A stretch of 64,000 bases of DNA from an uncultured Francisella sp. (GTDB lineage Bacteria; Pseudomonadota; Gammaproteobacteria; Burkholderiales; Neisseriaceae): NCBI GenBank assembly GCA_943913655.1, contig CALTZA010000001.1:62001-126000 (forward strand), read 5' to 3'. The notes below the pieces were generated by a model. That model did not search any database. It saw only the letters and a list, made by a program, of their open reading frames with translations, and was not told the origin of the DNA. Position 1 is the first letter of the stretch. Each line of letters opens with the position of its first letter. This document shows, in pieces, positions 29,794 through 38,356 of the stretch. The position numbers and the translations under genes were made by a program.

Positions 29794-30050
29794 TGCTGAT
29801 TATGCAGTTAAAAAATTATGTGAAAACACACCGACAAGCAAGCTTAGGTGAACTATCAAGAGAATTTAATCTACCAGAAAGTGCTATCGAAGCCATGATG
29901 CAACCATGGATTAAAAAGGGGATTATCACAAAAAGCGTGCCGCATTTTATTTCGCTTGAATCCTCATCTTGCTCCAGTAAAAGCTGTTTCTCTTGTCAGT
30001 TGCAGGAACAACACAATAATATTGTGTTTTTTCGATATCAAGACAACTAA
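29790..30050 (+). CDS. feoC: FeoC-like transcriptional regulator / FeoB partner
   Basis: An 86-residue winged-helix FeoC-like protein. The N-terminal part (LKNYVKTHRQASLGELSREF) is the FeoC helix-turn-helix, and the C-terminal part carries four Cys (CSSKSCFSCQ) of the type that binds an Fe-S cluster in FeoC. AAGGAG at 29781-29786 serves either the ATG at 29790, which overlaps the feoB stop as ATGA, or the better spaced ATG at 29793. The stop codon lies inside a 22-bp tandem duplication. Confidence 0.82.
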   Translation: MMLIMQLKNYVKTHRQASLGELSREFNLPESAIEAMMQPWIKKGIITKSVPHFISLESSSCSSKSCFSCQLQEQHNNIVFFRYQDN

Positions 30051-30088
30051 TATTTCATGCAATAAAAACTAATATTTCATGCAATAAA
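30045..30088. repeat. Perfect 22-bp tandem duplication at the feoC stop
   Basis: Two identical 22-base copies (30045-30066 and 30067-30088) begin AACTAATATTTC and end GCAATAAA. The feoC stop codon TAA is in the first copy. Identity of the copies points to a recent slippage or duplication event. Confidence 0.9.
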
Positions 30089-30510
30089 AAAGTTTGCCTG
30101 CAGAATTTAAGAAACTGTTTGTCCAATTTGTGCTTGGTCAACTACTCAGTAAATGTGTCTGCCTCTCTCATCCGCTACTAAAAGTAATATCCCTAAGAAA
30201 TGCGCCCAAAGTGCTATCTGATATGTTGGGAAACGAAATAGTATTACAACCCCAGGTATCTGACCAGTTGTGCAGATTGTAGATAAGCTAGCAGCACCCT
30301 CTTAAAAGATAATACGTAGAGTTTTGCAAACCAAAGTCAATCTTAAAATAAAGAAACTTATTACTGCCTGTGTTATACATGCCACTTTTTTACCTGATAA
30401 CCCGTAGATCTACCTCTGCAAACCCAACGCATCTGAAGTTTTTTTTGTTTAAAAGCAGTTAGAGTGATTTGAATGCATTAAATCCGTTATTAATGTGAAG
30501 AAATTACTAA
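30089..30510. other. Unassigned intergenic stretch, possible gene ruin
   Basis: No credible intact gene. A 62-codon rightward frame (30094-30282) has no ribosome site and no family resemblance. On the minus strand around 30380-30440 a short frame reads MRWVCRGRSTGYQVKKWHV before a stop, which looks protein-like but was not identified. The stretch is best seen as decayed sequence between convergent feoABC and metG. Confidence 0.45.
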
Positions 30511-32151
30511 TTATTCTAGTTGAAATACCAAACTCGATAACTGCTCTTGTTCCATCCTTGTCATCAGATGCGTATATGGATTAATGCTTAGAACATTCAT
30601 AGAAGAAGTACTATCGGTCCAAGTAAATGCCGAAACATTTAGAAATTGTGCGACTTTTTGTGCTGTTCTAGGTAAAACGGGCGCAAGATAAATTGTCAGT
30701 ATCCTAAATGCATGAATTAATTCACTACACACTCGATGCAACTTCTCTTTATGATCAGCTTCTTTGGCGAGTTCCCAAGGTTTGTATTGATCGATACAGG
30801 CATTCACTTGATCTACTAAATTCATAATGATGCGCAACACCTGTGAAAACTCCTTTTTTTCATAAAAAGAAGCAATTGTTACGCTTTCAGTCTGCAGCTG
30901 ATTAAGTAAATTTGAATCAGTAGTAGCTAATACCTTGCCAGAAAAACGCTTTTGAATGAAGCCTGCTACTCTAGCAGCAATATTAATGTATTTACCAATC
31001 AAATCACCATTGATTTTAAGATAAAAATTTTGCCAATTAAGATCCAAATCTTCGATTTTGTTATTTAACTTACAAGCTAAGTAGTAACGTAACCATTCAG
31101 GGTCTAAACCAGCATCCAAATAAGCTTGTGCTGTAATAAATGTGCCGCGTGATTTAGACATTTTTTTACCATTAACTGTTAAAAAACCATGAGCATGAAT
31201 TTGCGTCGGTGTACGATAATCTGCTTCATGAAGTATGGCTGGCCAAAACAAAGCATGGAAATACAAAATGTCCTTACCGATAAAATGATGTAATTCTGCG
31301 TAACTATCTTTAGCAAAAAATTGCTCAAAATCAATATTCTTTTTCTGACATAATTGAAGAAAAGAGGCCATATAACCAATAGGCGCATCTAACCATACAT
31401 AAAAATACTTGCCTGCTACTTTTGGAATTTCAAAACCAAAGTAGGGTTTATCGCGGGTAATATCCCAATCTTGCAAATCCCCTTTTAACCATTCATTCAT
31501 TTTATTGAGGGCCTCACGTTGTAGACGATCAGGTCTTGCAGTCCACCGTTGCAAAAAAGCTTTACAGCGACTTAGAGTAAAAAAGAAATGTTCGCTATGT
31601 TTGAGAACTGGCTGTGCTCCCGAGATAGTGGAACGAGGATGTTTTAACTCACGCGAATCATAAGTAGCGCCACAAGCCTCACAATGATCACCATACTGGT
31701 CAGGTGTATCACAGATTGGACATTCCCCTTGAATAAAACGATCAGGTAAAAACATATTTTTTTCTGGATCATAAAGCTGTTCAATCTTTCTTTGTGCAAT
31801 GACTCCGGCCTGCTGCAAACGCTCAAATATGTCAATAACCAACCGCTCATTTTCAGCAGTATGCGTACTACCATAATGATCGTAATCAACAAAAAAATCT
31901 TGAAAGTTTTTAAGATGATTGAGTCTGGTATTGGCAATAAAATCTTCCGGACTCACTTCTGCTTTTTCTGCTGCCAACATCACCGGCGTACCATGTGCGT
32001 CATCTGCACATATATAGTAGCATTCATGCCCATTTAACCGCTGAAAACGAACCCAGATATCAGTTTGGATGTGTTCAACCAAATGGCCTAAATGAATATC
32101 TCCATTGGCATATGGTAACGCGCTTGTGACCAAAATTTTTCTCTTACTCAT
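30511..32151 (-). CDS. metG: Methionyl-tRNA synthetase, short form
   Basis: Charges tRNA-Met and tRNA-fMet. The class I signatures are HLGH (in NGDIHLGHLVEH, near residue 21) and KMSKSRGTF. The zinc-binding region is CPICDTPDQYGDHCEACGA. At 546 residues the protein ends after the anticodon-binding helical domain (DQYKPWELAK) and lacks the EMAPII-like tRNA-binding domain that brings E. coli and most betaproteobacterial enzymes to nearly 680 residues. This could be a natural short form or a truncation. It is divergent from metF. Confidence 0.95.
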   Translation of the reverse strand: MSKRKILVTSALPYANGDIHLGHLVEHIQTDIWVRFQRLNGHECYYICADDAHGTPVMLAAEKAEVSPEDFIANTRLNHLKNFQDFFVDYDHYGSTHTAENERLVIDIFERLQQAGVIAQRKIEQLYDPEKNMFLPDRFIQGECPICDTPDQYGDHCEACGATYDSRELKHPRSTISGAQPVLKHSEHFFFTLSRCKAFLQRWTARPDRLQREALNKMNEWLKGDLQDWDITRDKPYFGFEIPKVAGKYFYVWLDAPIGYMASFLQLCQKKNIDFEQFFAKDSYAELHHFIGKDILYFHALFWPAILHEADYRTPTQIHAHGFLTVNGKKMSKSRGTFITAQAYLDAGLDPEWLRYYLACKLNNKIEDLDLNWQNFYLKINGDLIGKYINIAARVAGFIQKRFSGKVLATTDSNLLNQLQTESVTIASFYEKKEFSQVLRIIMNLVDQVNACIDQYKPWELAKEADHKEKLHRVCSELIHAFRILTIYLAPVLPRTAQKVAQFLNVSAFTWTDSTSSMNVLSINPYTHLMTRMEQEQLSSLVFQLE

Positions 32152-32249
32152 GGATGAAATAATCGCTTACTCTAAAAATTTATTTAAAATGCTTGCTTAA
32201 TTAAAGCCCATCAATTACATTTGAGGCTTACCCAATTTGATGAATAATA

Positions 32250-33080
32250 ATGAGATCATCGCTTAGCTTTGAATTTTCCCCCACCAAAACCGCGGAGGGG
32301 TACCGTAAGCTTGCTTTAACAAGGGCACAACTGTCTCAGTTTCAACCTGAGTTTTTCTCCTGCACCTATGGTGCTGGCGGCAGCACCAAAGAAGGGACAT
32401 TGCAAACAATTCGCGATATTCTAGCAGAAAAAAGAGTCTCTGCGGTCCCTCATCTTGTCTGTATTGGCTCAAGTTCTCAAGAGATCCAAGATCTTGTCTC
32501 TGTCTACGATGAACTTGGCATCCAGGAACTTATCTGTCTGAGAGGAGATCTTCCCTCAGGAGTTAGAGAAACAAGTGGCTTTAATAACGCATACGAATTG
32601 GTTTATTTCTTAAAAAACCATTACACAACACGCTTTAAATTGATTGTTGCTGCATATCCCGAAGTACACCCTCAAGCAAAAAATGCTCAACATGACATTG
32701 ATTATTTTGTAATGAAATGTCATGCAGGAGCCGATAAAGCAATCACTCAATATTTTTATAATATTGACGCCTACTGTTACTTTATGGAAGCAATTGAGGC
32801 CAAAGGATTATCTTTACCCATCATTCCAGGAATTATGCCGATTTATAGTTTTAATAAATTAACACAGTTTTCTAAACGCTGTGGAGCAGAGATTCCTCGT
32901 TGGCTGCGACTAAGACTACAATCTTATGCTGATGATACTGCATCGATTCGTGCCTTGGGCTTAGACTTTGTTACGTCATTGTGTGAACGACTACTTAGTC
33001 ACGGTGCACCAGGATTACATTTTTACACCTTAAATCAAGCAGGACTAGTCTCTACTATATGTGAACGGCTAGGTTTTTAA
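32250..33080 (+). CDS. metF: Methylenetetrahydrofolate reductase
   Basis: A 276-residue FAD enzyme that reduces 5,10-methylene-THF to 5-methyl-THF for methionine synthesis. Family blocks: LSFEFSPTKTAEGYRKL, FFSCTYGAGGSTKEGT, LICLRGDLP and a C-terminal HGAPGLHFYTLNQA. The gene is divergent from metG, so the two methionine-related genes share a 98-base intergenic region. Confidence 0.94.
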   Translation: MRSSLSFEFSPTKTAEGYRKLALTRAQLSQFQPEFFSCTYGAGGSTKEGTLQTIRDILAEKRVSAVPHLVCIGSSSQEIQDLVSVYDELGIQELICLRGDLPSGVRETSGFNNAYELVYFLKNHYTTRFKLIVAAYPEVHPQAKNAQHDIDYFVMKCHAGADKAITQYFYNIDAYCYFMEAIEAKGLSLPIIPGIMPIYSFNKLTQFSKRCGAEIPRWLRLRLQSYADDTASIRALGLDFVTSLCERLLSHGAPGLHFYTLNQAGLVSTICERLGF

Positions 33081-33404
33081 CAAAATACTCTACAAAACTA
33101 AATTAAGATCTGATCATTCTATCGCACAGTGAGAAAGTGGATTTTTTCCCCGATCTTCTGTTCTTCCACCTAGAATGAAAAATCACAAATAGGCAGTGTG
33201 ATCAGTAATCATAGGCACATCCTTTCCTCTTAATATCGGTGGCTAAGCTTTGCTGGTCATAAAAAAATGCTAGAGATTAAAAAAATCAGCAAAACACTGT
33301 GTGCACTGAATTACTAACAAAACAAAACCACATGTTTTTTATCGCATACATATCTGTTGTCTATATTAGATCCGATGTTTTTTATTCTATAAAATAAGAA
33401 TATT
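33081..33404. other. Intergenic region between metF and ygfZ
   Basis: All three rightward frames are broken by stops and nothing in them resembles a protein family. The stretch is AT-rich, with a TTTTTTAT run near 33337-33385. No hairpin long enough to call a terminator and no confident promoter were found. Confidence 0.5.
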
Positions 33405-34307
33405 ATGCACTATAATAGTAGCTTTCCATATATTTTAATCATGACTTATCACTTATCTAGCTTAGGTATTGTACGCATCAGCGGTAAAGATGCGCTACCT
33501 TTCTTACATAGTCAGCTATCAAACCATATCCTAGAGCTAAAAACAGGGGAAGCATGTTATGCTGCTTATACTTCTGTACAAGGTCGAGTAATTGCTAATG
33601 GCATTGTCATTTGTCAATTAGATAATGAACTACTATTCATCGTCAAACGCAACCTAATAGCTCATCTCTTAAAAATCCTAAACTTTTATAAAGTACGACG
33701 CCAGATAGCACTGGAAGATCAAAGCGCCAACTACTTAATCACAGTTAAGATGGACAAAAGCGCTATTACCACTCCTCCATTTCCATTTAAATTTGCCACT
33801 CATAAAGAAGGAGATAGTCTAGTCATCCCTTGTCCTGACGGTAGCACCATCCAACTTCTGCCTCCCAGTAATTTATCTTCTATCAATATAGACAATGATT
33901 GGCAATTATTTGAAATCGAGCAAGGAATCAGCTGGATAGAGTCTGCTTCTAGCGGCAAATATGTACCGCAGATGCTTAATTTAGAACACTTAGGTGCACT
34001 ACACTTTAAAAAAGGTTGCTATCCTGGGCAAGAAGTTATAGCACGCGCTCAATACCGTGGTGTGGTTAGGAGGCGACCAGCGCTGTTAATAGCAAATCAA
34101 CAGTTAGACATCGCCAGTGCAGTTTATGCCAACAAAGAGGTCATAGGTTCAATCGTGGCTTGTGCCAAGCAAACTGATCAACATTATGCTATGCTTGCTG
34201 TGCTAAAAATTAGTGCTAAAAATGAATCTTTGTATGCCGATATAGAGGGGATGAAGCAGTCGTTGCATTGTGAAAAATTATTTATTTATCAGGGACATCT
34301 CGCATGA
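33405..34307 (+). CDS. ygfZ: YgfZ/GcvT-like folate-binding Fe-S maintenance protein
   Basis: A 300-residue YgfZ protein, a tetrahydrofolate-dependent factor for repair or assembly of some Fe-S enzymes. The invariant motif KGCYPGQEVIARAQYRG is present with its Cys near residue 206. An in-frame ATG at 33441 (MTYHLSSLGIVRISG) matches relatives better than the ATG at 33405, but neither has a clear ribosome site, so the start is open. The stop overlaps the next ATG as ATGA. Confidence 0.9.
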   Translation: MHYNSSFPYILIMTYHLSSLGIVRISGKDALPFLHSQLSNHILELKTGEACYAAYTSVQGRVIANGIVICQLDNELLFIVKRNLIAHLLKILNFYKVRRQIALEDQSANYLITVKMDKSAITTPPFPFKFATHKEGDSLVIPCPDGSTIQLLPPSNLSSINIDNDWQLFEIEQGISWIESASSGKYVPQMLNLEHLGALHFKKGCYPGQEVIARAQYRGVVRRRPALLIANQQLDIASAVYANKEVIGSIVACAKQTDQHYAMLAVLKISAKNESLYADIEGMKQSLHCEKLFIYQGHLA

Positions 34308-34819
34308 AATATTGGATTTTCAAATATCCTTTTATTCTAAAACTATTTCTCAATCTATTTCCCCCACTGTTTTTTAGTGGTATTAAGATTACCTATATTT
34401 CACAAGATTTTCATCGCTTCCAAATCAAGTTAAGGAATTGGCCTGGCACTCGCAACGCCAATGGATCTCAGTTTGGGGGAAGTCTTTTTTCTATGTCTGA
34501 TGCCGTATATGGTACTATACTTATGGCCATCTTAGGCGATAAATACTATGTATGGGATAAAAAATCTGTAATTGATTTTAAACATCCAGGTTTTGGCGCA
34601 GTGTATTTAGAAGGTGTGATTACTCCTTTATTTATTAGGGAAATTATTGAACATACTAAAAACGGTGAAAAATATTTTCCTACTGTATTTGCTACTGTAC
34701 ATGATAAAAAAGGAAATGAAATTGCTACTGTTTCCCGCACTCTTTATGTACGTCTAAAGAATCAATATCGTCAATCCTCCTCTTCTTTTTCTTCAACCCC
34801 GCTGACTGAGAAAAAATAA
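34304..34819 (+). CDS. DUF4442 hot-dog fold protein, first of a tandem pair
   Basis: A 171-residue protein of the DUF4442 group within the hot-dog fold superfamily (thioesterase-like). The family block is NANGSQFGGSLFSMSDAVYG, followed by a predicted beta sheet. Substrate and activity are not known. It overlaps ygfZ by four bases and is followed three bases later by a paralogue with the same architecture. The last 15 residues are Ser-rich and not conserved in the neighbour. An acyl-CoA or acyl-protein substrate is an inference from the fold only. Confidence 0.82.
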   Translation: MKYWIFKYPFILKLFLNLFPPLFFSGIKITYISQDFHRFQIKLRNWPGTRNANGSQFGGSLFSMSDAVYGTILMAILGDKYYVWDKKSVIDFKHPGFGAVYLEGVITPLFIREIIEHTKNGEKYFPTVFATVHDKKGNEIATVSRTLYVRLKNQYRQSSSSFSSTPLTEKK

Positions 34820-34822
34820 GTT

Positions 34823-35329
34823 ATGTTAGAACATTTACCTAAAAACGCCAATTTTATTCGCCACCTTATAAATTTATGGCCGCCTTTTTTATTTGCAGGG
34901 ATTAAAATTACTGAATTAAGCCAGGATTTCAAGCACTGTCGCGTTGTATTAAAGCACAGATCTTTTACTAAAAATCTCAATGGTACTCAATATGGTGGTA
35001 GTCTATTTGCCATGTCTGACCCCATCTATTCACTGATGCTGATATGCATTTTGGGCAAGCGCTATCATGTGTGGGATAAAATGGCAGAGATTGAATTCAA
35101 AAAGCCAGGTAAAACTGATATTGTCTTAAACTGCACTGTTAGTGATCAAATGCTTGAGTTGATTTATCAGAAGACCATAGGTGGAAATAAATTTTTGTAT
35201 GTGACAAAAGATTCTCTCTACGATACGATGGGCAATGAGGTTGCTTCTGTCATCCGAACTCTGTATATCAGATTAAAGGCAGAATATCGACCTATTAATA
35301 TCGAAGGTGGGGAGACAGCATTAAAGTAA
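34823..35329 (+). CDS. DUF4442 hot-dog fold protein, second of a tandem pair
   Basis: A 168-residue paralogue of the preceding gene. Shared blocks include GIKIT, NLNGTQYGGSLFAMSDPIY, YHVWDKMAEIEFKKPG and the C-terminal GNEVASVIRTLYIRLK. The two are clearly duplicates that have diverged over most positions. The ygfZ-DUF4442-DUF4442 arrangement suggests one operon. Activity is unknown. Confidence 0.82.
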   Translation: MLEHLPKNANFIRHLINLWPPFLFAGIKITELSQDFKHCRVVLKHRSFTKNLNGTQYGGSLFAMSDPIYSLMLICILGKRYHVWDKMAEIEFKKPGKTDIVLNCTVSDQMLELIYQKTIGGNKFLYVTKDSLYDTMGNEVASVIRTLYIRLKAEYRPINIEGGETALK

Positions 35330-35355
35330 AATAGAAAACATCAAGGAGAAACTAC

Positions 35356-36394
35356 ATGATAAAACCAAATAAACTGTATTCTGATAACGGTGCTCCAGTA
35401 GTTAATGATGATATAACTATCCACTGGACCCAGATCGCCATTAGAGGATAACTGGGGCTCTTAGTTGGGAACATACTCCTGTATTTTTTATTCGTGATCT
35501 ACTCAAATTCCCTGATTTTATTCGTACCCAAAAAATGAACCCCAAAGGTAATGAAGCAGCGTGGCAGTTTTGGTTACTTAATCCAGAAAGCTATCACCAA
35601 GTACTAATTATAATGTCTGATCGCGCTATCCCCACCAATGTGCGTGATTTAGATGGTTATGGAAATCATCCTTTAGCTTTATTAACAAAAATAATTAGTG
35701 TTTTGGGGTTAAATTTCATTTTAAAAGCTTACTAGGAAATAAATTCTTTACCGATGATCAATCCAAGATTATCATTGGTGAAGATCGCGAATCATCGCAA
35801 AATGATATGCTCAATGCCATTAACGTGGAGATCTCCCTCTCTGGAAGTTATATGTGCAAATTATGCTAAAAGAAAAAGCTTATGCCTATCATATTCACCT
35901 TTTTGATTGGCCTCACGGTGACTGCTCTCTAATTTCAGTAGGCGTTATATAGAATTTAATGAAATACCAGAAAATTATTTTCAAGCCATTGAACAAGCTA
36001 CCTTTACTCCCGCACATTTAGTTCCTGGTATAGGGTTATCACCTGATCGCGTATTACAAGGGCGCATCTTTGCCTATAGTGATGCTTATCGCTATCGTTT
36101 AGGTGTGTTAATTACCGCCAAATACCTGTTGTAATGCCCTATTGCACCATATCATAGTGTATATAGAAATGGCTTTATGCACACTGATGGCAATGAAAAA
36201 GTGAAGTGAATTTATGCGCACCTAATAGTCGAAAAATCTATGAAACAATTGGTAAAGAAGAGCCTCCTTTGCAACTTGAAAGAGAAGCGCTTCATTATGA
36301 TTTTCGCGATTATGACGACGACTATTTTCTCAGCCAAAAGCACTATGAACTGTTTGATGCTGATTTTTGTCTTCTACTATTAAGTTATCGCTAA
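35356..36394 (+). pseudogene. katA: Catalase pseudogene
   Basis: A ruined monofunctional haem catalase. A good ribosome site (AAGGAG at 35344-35349) and the N-terminus (NKLYSDNGAPVVNDD) remain, but the sequence then jumps to the middle of the enzyme (TPVFFIRDLLKFPDFIRTQK), so the segment with the catalytic His is deleted. Further traces in changing frames are GNEAAWQFWLLNPESYHQ, KAYAYHIHLFDWPHGD, FTPAHLVPGIGLSPDRVLQG and the haem-ligand region IFAYSDAYRYRLG, ending near 36394. At least one internal deletion, several frameshifts and in-frame stops rule out function. Confidence 0.93.
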
Positions 36395-36424
36395 AAACCT
36401 TGGAATATTTATTCCGAGGTTTAA
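36395..36424 (-). terminator. Intrinsic terminator after greA (shared with the katA ruin)
   Basis: AACCTTGGAAT and ATTCCGAGGTT form an 11-bp stem with one G-T pair. On the minus strand the stem is followed by TTTTT, which fits greA; the rightward T-run is shorter. Confidence 0.68.
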
Positions 36425-36466
36425 TATCGTTCTAATTTATAGATTTATCTAAATAGATATTTTTTA

Positions 36467-36943
36467 CTATAGATACTCCACCTTGATAATTGCTAACTCT
36501 TTTATACCTCCAGGAGCATTAAATTCTACTACATCACCTTCTTCTTTACCGATCAATGCCCTTGCCATTGGAGACAAAACAGAGATTTTAGATAATTTAA
36601 TATCAGCCTCATCTTCCCCCACAATTTGGTATCTATACTGCTCTTTTATATTTAGATCTTCTATCGATACCGTTGCACCAAAAATGATCTTACCTTCAGC
36701 ATGAATATCTTTTGGATCAATCACATGACTTATCGAAAGCTTGTATTCAATGGTACGAATTTTATGTTCAACAAATGCTTGTCTTTCCTTAGCTGCTTCA
36801 TACTCAGCATTTTCAGAAAGATCTCCATGTGCTCGAGCTTCAGCAATTGCTTGAATGACTGCTGGTCTTTCTATGGACTTAAGACGTCTTAGCTCTTCTT
36901 TAAGAAGAACAGCGCCATTAACTGTCAAAGGGATCTTATCCAT
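36467..36943 (-). CDS. greA: Transcription elongation factor GreA
   Basis: Stimulates cleavage of backtracked transcripts by RNA polymerase. The 158-residue length is standard. The N-terminal coiled coil carries the catalytic acidic tip in GDLSENAEYEAAKERQ, and the C-terminal domain has SPMARALIGKEEGDVVEFNAPGG (quoted in part). It stands alone, closed by the terminator at 36395-36424. Confidence 0.95.
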   Translation of the reverse strand: MDKIPLTVNGAVLLKEELRRLKSIERPAVIQAIAEARAHGDLSENAEYEAAKERQAFVEHKIRTIEYKLSISHVIDPKDIHAEGKIIFGATVSIEDLNIKEQYRYQIVGEDEADIKLSKISVLSPMARALIGKEEGDVVEFNAPGGIKELAIIKVEYL

Positions 36944-36984
36944 TAAAATATTCCTTCAAAATTTAATCATTAATATTTTACTTA

Positions 36985-37021
36985 GTAATAAAAAATGAAG
37001 CTGCCATAAAAGACAGCTTCA
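36985..37021 (-). terminator. Intrinsic terminator after the 76-aa lipoprotein gene
   Basis: TGAAGCTG (36996-37003) and CAGCTTCA (37014-37021) form a perfect 8-bp stem. On the minus strand TTTTT follows. Confidence 0.72.
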
Positions 37022-37086
37022 GTTCTCACAGCACTAATTACTCCTACCTAATTCCTCAATAGGCAAAGAGCATGCTTTATTAATAT

Positions 37087-37317
37087 TTATTTAATGACTT
37101 CTTTAATGGTCTGATTACATACTTCGGCATCGGGATTAACCTTACATCTACCAACAGCATCGCCCACTTTCCTCATTTGTTCTGGGGTCAAAGTCTTGGC
37201 TATTTTTGAAATGTCTTCCAAAGTCATGTTGCTTACCTCCTTGATTTTCTTACCCCTATCACCGGAGCATGCCGCCATAGAAACAAGTACCAAACCTAAA
37301 AATAACACTTTTTTCAT
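37087..37317 (-). CDS. Small predicted lipoprotein (76 aa), unknown function
   Basis: No family recognised. The signal peptide MKKVLFLGLVLVSMAAC has a lipobox SMAAC, so mature protein starts at Cys17. The mature part is short and helical, with two further Cys (GRCKVNPDAEVCNQ) that may form a disulfide in the periplasm. GGAGAG precedes the ATG and a terminator follows. It lies between greA and the divergent bfd gene and appears to be its own unit. Confidence 0.75.
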   Translation of the reverse strand: MKKVLFLGLVLVSMAACSGDRGKKIKEVSNMTLEDISKIAKTLTPEQMRKVGDAVGRCKVNPDAEVCNQTIKEVIK

Positions 37318-37462
37318 TTTTCTCTCCGTTAATCACAAAAAAGCTAACGCCCTACTACACTACTTAGTCATTTTAACACACAAGACCGTAGCAACATACT
37401 TTCAAGTTATTTTAAAATTCTTTGACTCTAGTCTATATGAAACTATAAAAAATGAATAGTAG

Positions 37463-37492
37463 TTTACCCTAGTAAACAGTTTGCGCTAGAAT
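37463..37492 (+). promoter_or_regulatory. Candidate promoter of bfd
   Basis: TTTACC at 37463-37468 and TAGAAT at 37487-37492 are 18 bases apart. The start would be near 37499, just before the Fur-box-like site. Confidence 0.5.
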
Positions 37493-37501
37493 AGACACCC
37501 T

Positions 37502-37520
37502 TATAATTGGTATCATTTTC
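37502..37520 (+). promoter_or_regulatory. Fur-box-like operator before bfd
   Basis: TATAATTGGTATCATTTTC matches the 19-base Fur consensus at 13 positions and starts ten bases after the -10. bfd is Fur-repressed in several bacteria, so iron regulation is expected. Confidence 0.52.
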
Positions 37521-37533
37521 AATTTAGTTTATC

Positions 37534-37740
37534 ATGATCGTTTGTATGTGTAATCAAGTCACAGAAAAAGAAATCAAAGAAAGTATTAAACAAGGTAACT
37601 CTACTCTTAAAGCACTATATAATAACCTAGGCATTGGCAACCATTGTGGCTGTTGTGCACAATATGTCAAAGAGTACTTACATACTTTGACTACTGATGA
37701 CTGCCACTTATCTTGTGCAATAAAAAATGGTAATTACTAG
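37534..37740 (+). CDS. bfd: Bacterioferritin-associated ferredoxin
   Basis: A 68-residue [2Fe-2S] protein that delivers electrons to bacterioferritin haem so that stored iron can be released. The four ligands are Cys4, Cys6, Cys38 and Cys41 (MIVCMCNQ; NHCGCCAQ), the same spacing as E. coli Bfd. It converges with the two bfr genes, which lie 135 bases downstream on the other strand. A Fur-box-like site lies upstream. Confidence 0.95.
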   Translation: MIVCMCNQVTEKEIKESIKQGNSTLKALYNNLGIGNHCGCCAQYVKEYLHTLTTDDCHLSCAIKNGNY

Positions 37741-37875
37741 AAGGACCATCCCGCGCGTTAGTAAAGCAGGCTTTTTTCACTTGAAGAAGCAAAATGAAAT
37801 GATCAACTAATAAGATTTCTGATATTCTTACCCTTACATGAGATATCCACCTTAGTTTATAGAGATAATATTGCT

Positions 37876-38337
37876 TTAAATAAGCAATTCCAGATAGTTC
37901 GATTTCCCCATTACCTCAACTAGCTTTTCGTTCTCTTTTACAACATTGATATGCGCTTCGTTAGCAGCTAAATGCTTGGTTAAAATCTTACGCGAAACAA
38001 AATCTGTGTTCTGATCACAAATAGAAATCCCCTCTATCAGTAAAGTATGCATTTTATGTTCCAAAACAAGATCACATGCAAGCACCTCTAACACATTTTC
38101 TCCCACAAGAAGTTTTCCTAGTCTCTGTAAGTTGGGCAATCCTTCCAGCAAAAATAGACGCTGGATTAAATCATCACTAAAGCGCATCACTTCAATAGAA
38201 CGCTTATAAATAAGGCTACCTAATTTTTCATAGCCCCAATGTTTTAAAACCCGCGCATGAAAAAAGTATTGATTAATCGCAATTAGGTCTACTCCGATGT
38301 TGTCATTTAACGCTGTTTTCACATCTATCATACTCAT
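37876..38337 (-). CDS. bfr: Bacterioferritin, haem-binding subunit without ferroxidase ligands
   Basis: A 153-residue bacterioferritin. The axial haem ligand Met51 (E. coli Met52) is present. The di-iron centre is not: aligned on E. coli Bfr, Glu18 is Asp17, Glu51 is Val50, His54 is Phe53 and Glu127 is Asn126; only Glu93 and His129 remain. The chain probably binds haem and acts in electron transfer within a mixed shell with the neighbouring subunit. I use the ATG at 38337, preceded by AAAGGAG; a longer in-frame start at 38370 would overlap the upstream gene. It is the second gene of a two-gene operon. Confidence 0.9.
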   Translation of the reverse strand: MSMIDVKTALNDNIGVDLIAINQYFFHARVLKHWGYEKLGSLIYKRSIEVMRFSDDLIQRLFLLEGLPNLQRLGKLLVGENVLEVLACDLVLEHKMHTLLIEGISICDQNTDFVSRKILTKHLAANEAHINVVKENEKLVEVMGKSNYLELLI

Positions 38338-38356
38338 GGCCTTTTCTCCTTTGACT

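Noticed and set aside
30094..30282. 62-codon rightward frame after feoC as a gene
   Set aside because: No ribosome site, no recognisable family, and it lies in a stretch with other broken frames.
35535..35735. 66-codon rightward frame as an independent gene
   Set aside because: It is an internal catalase fragment and belongs to the katA pseudogene, as does the frame at 36206-36394.
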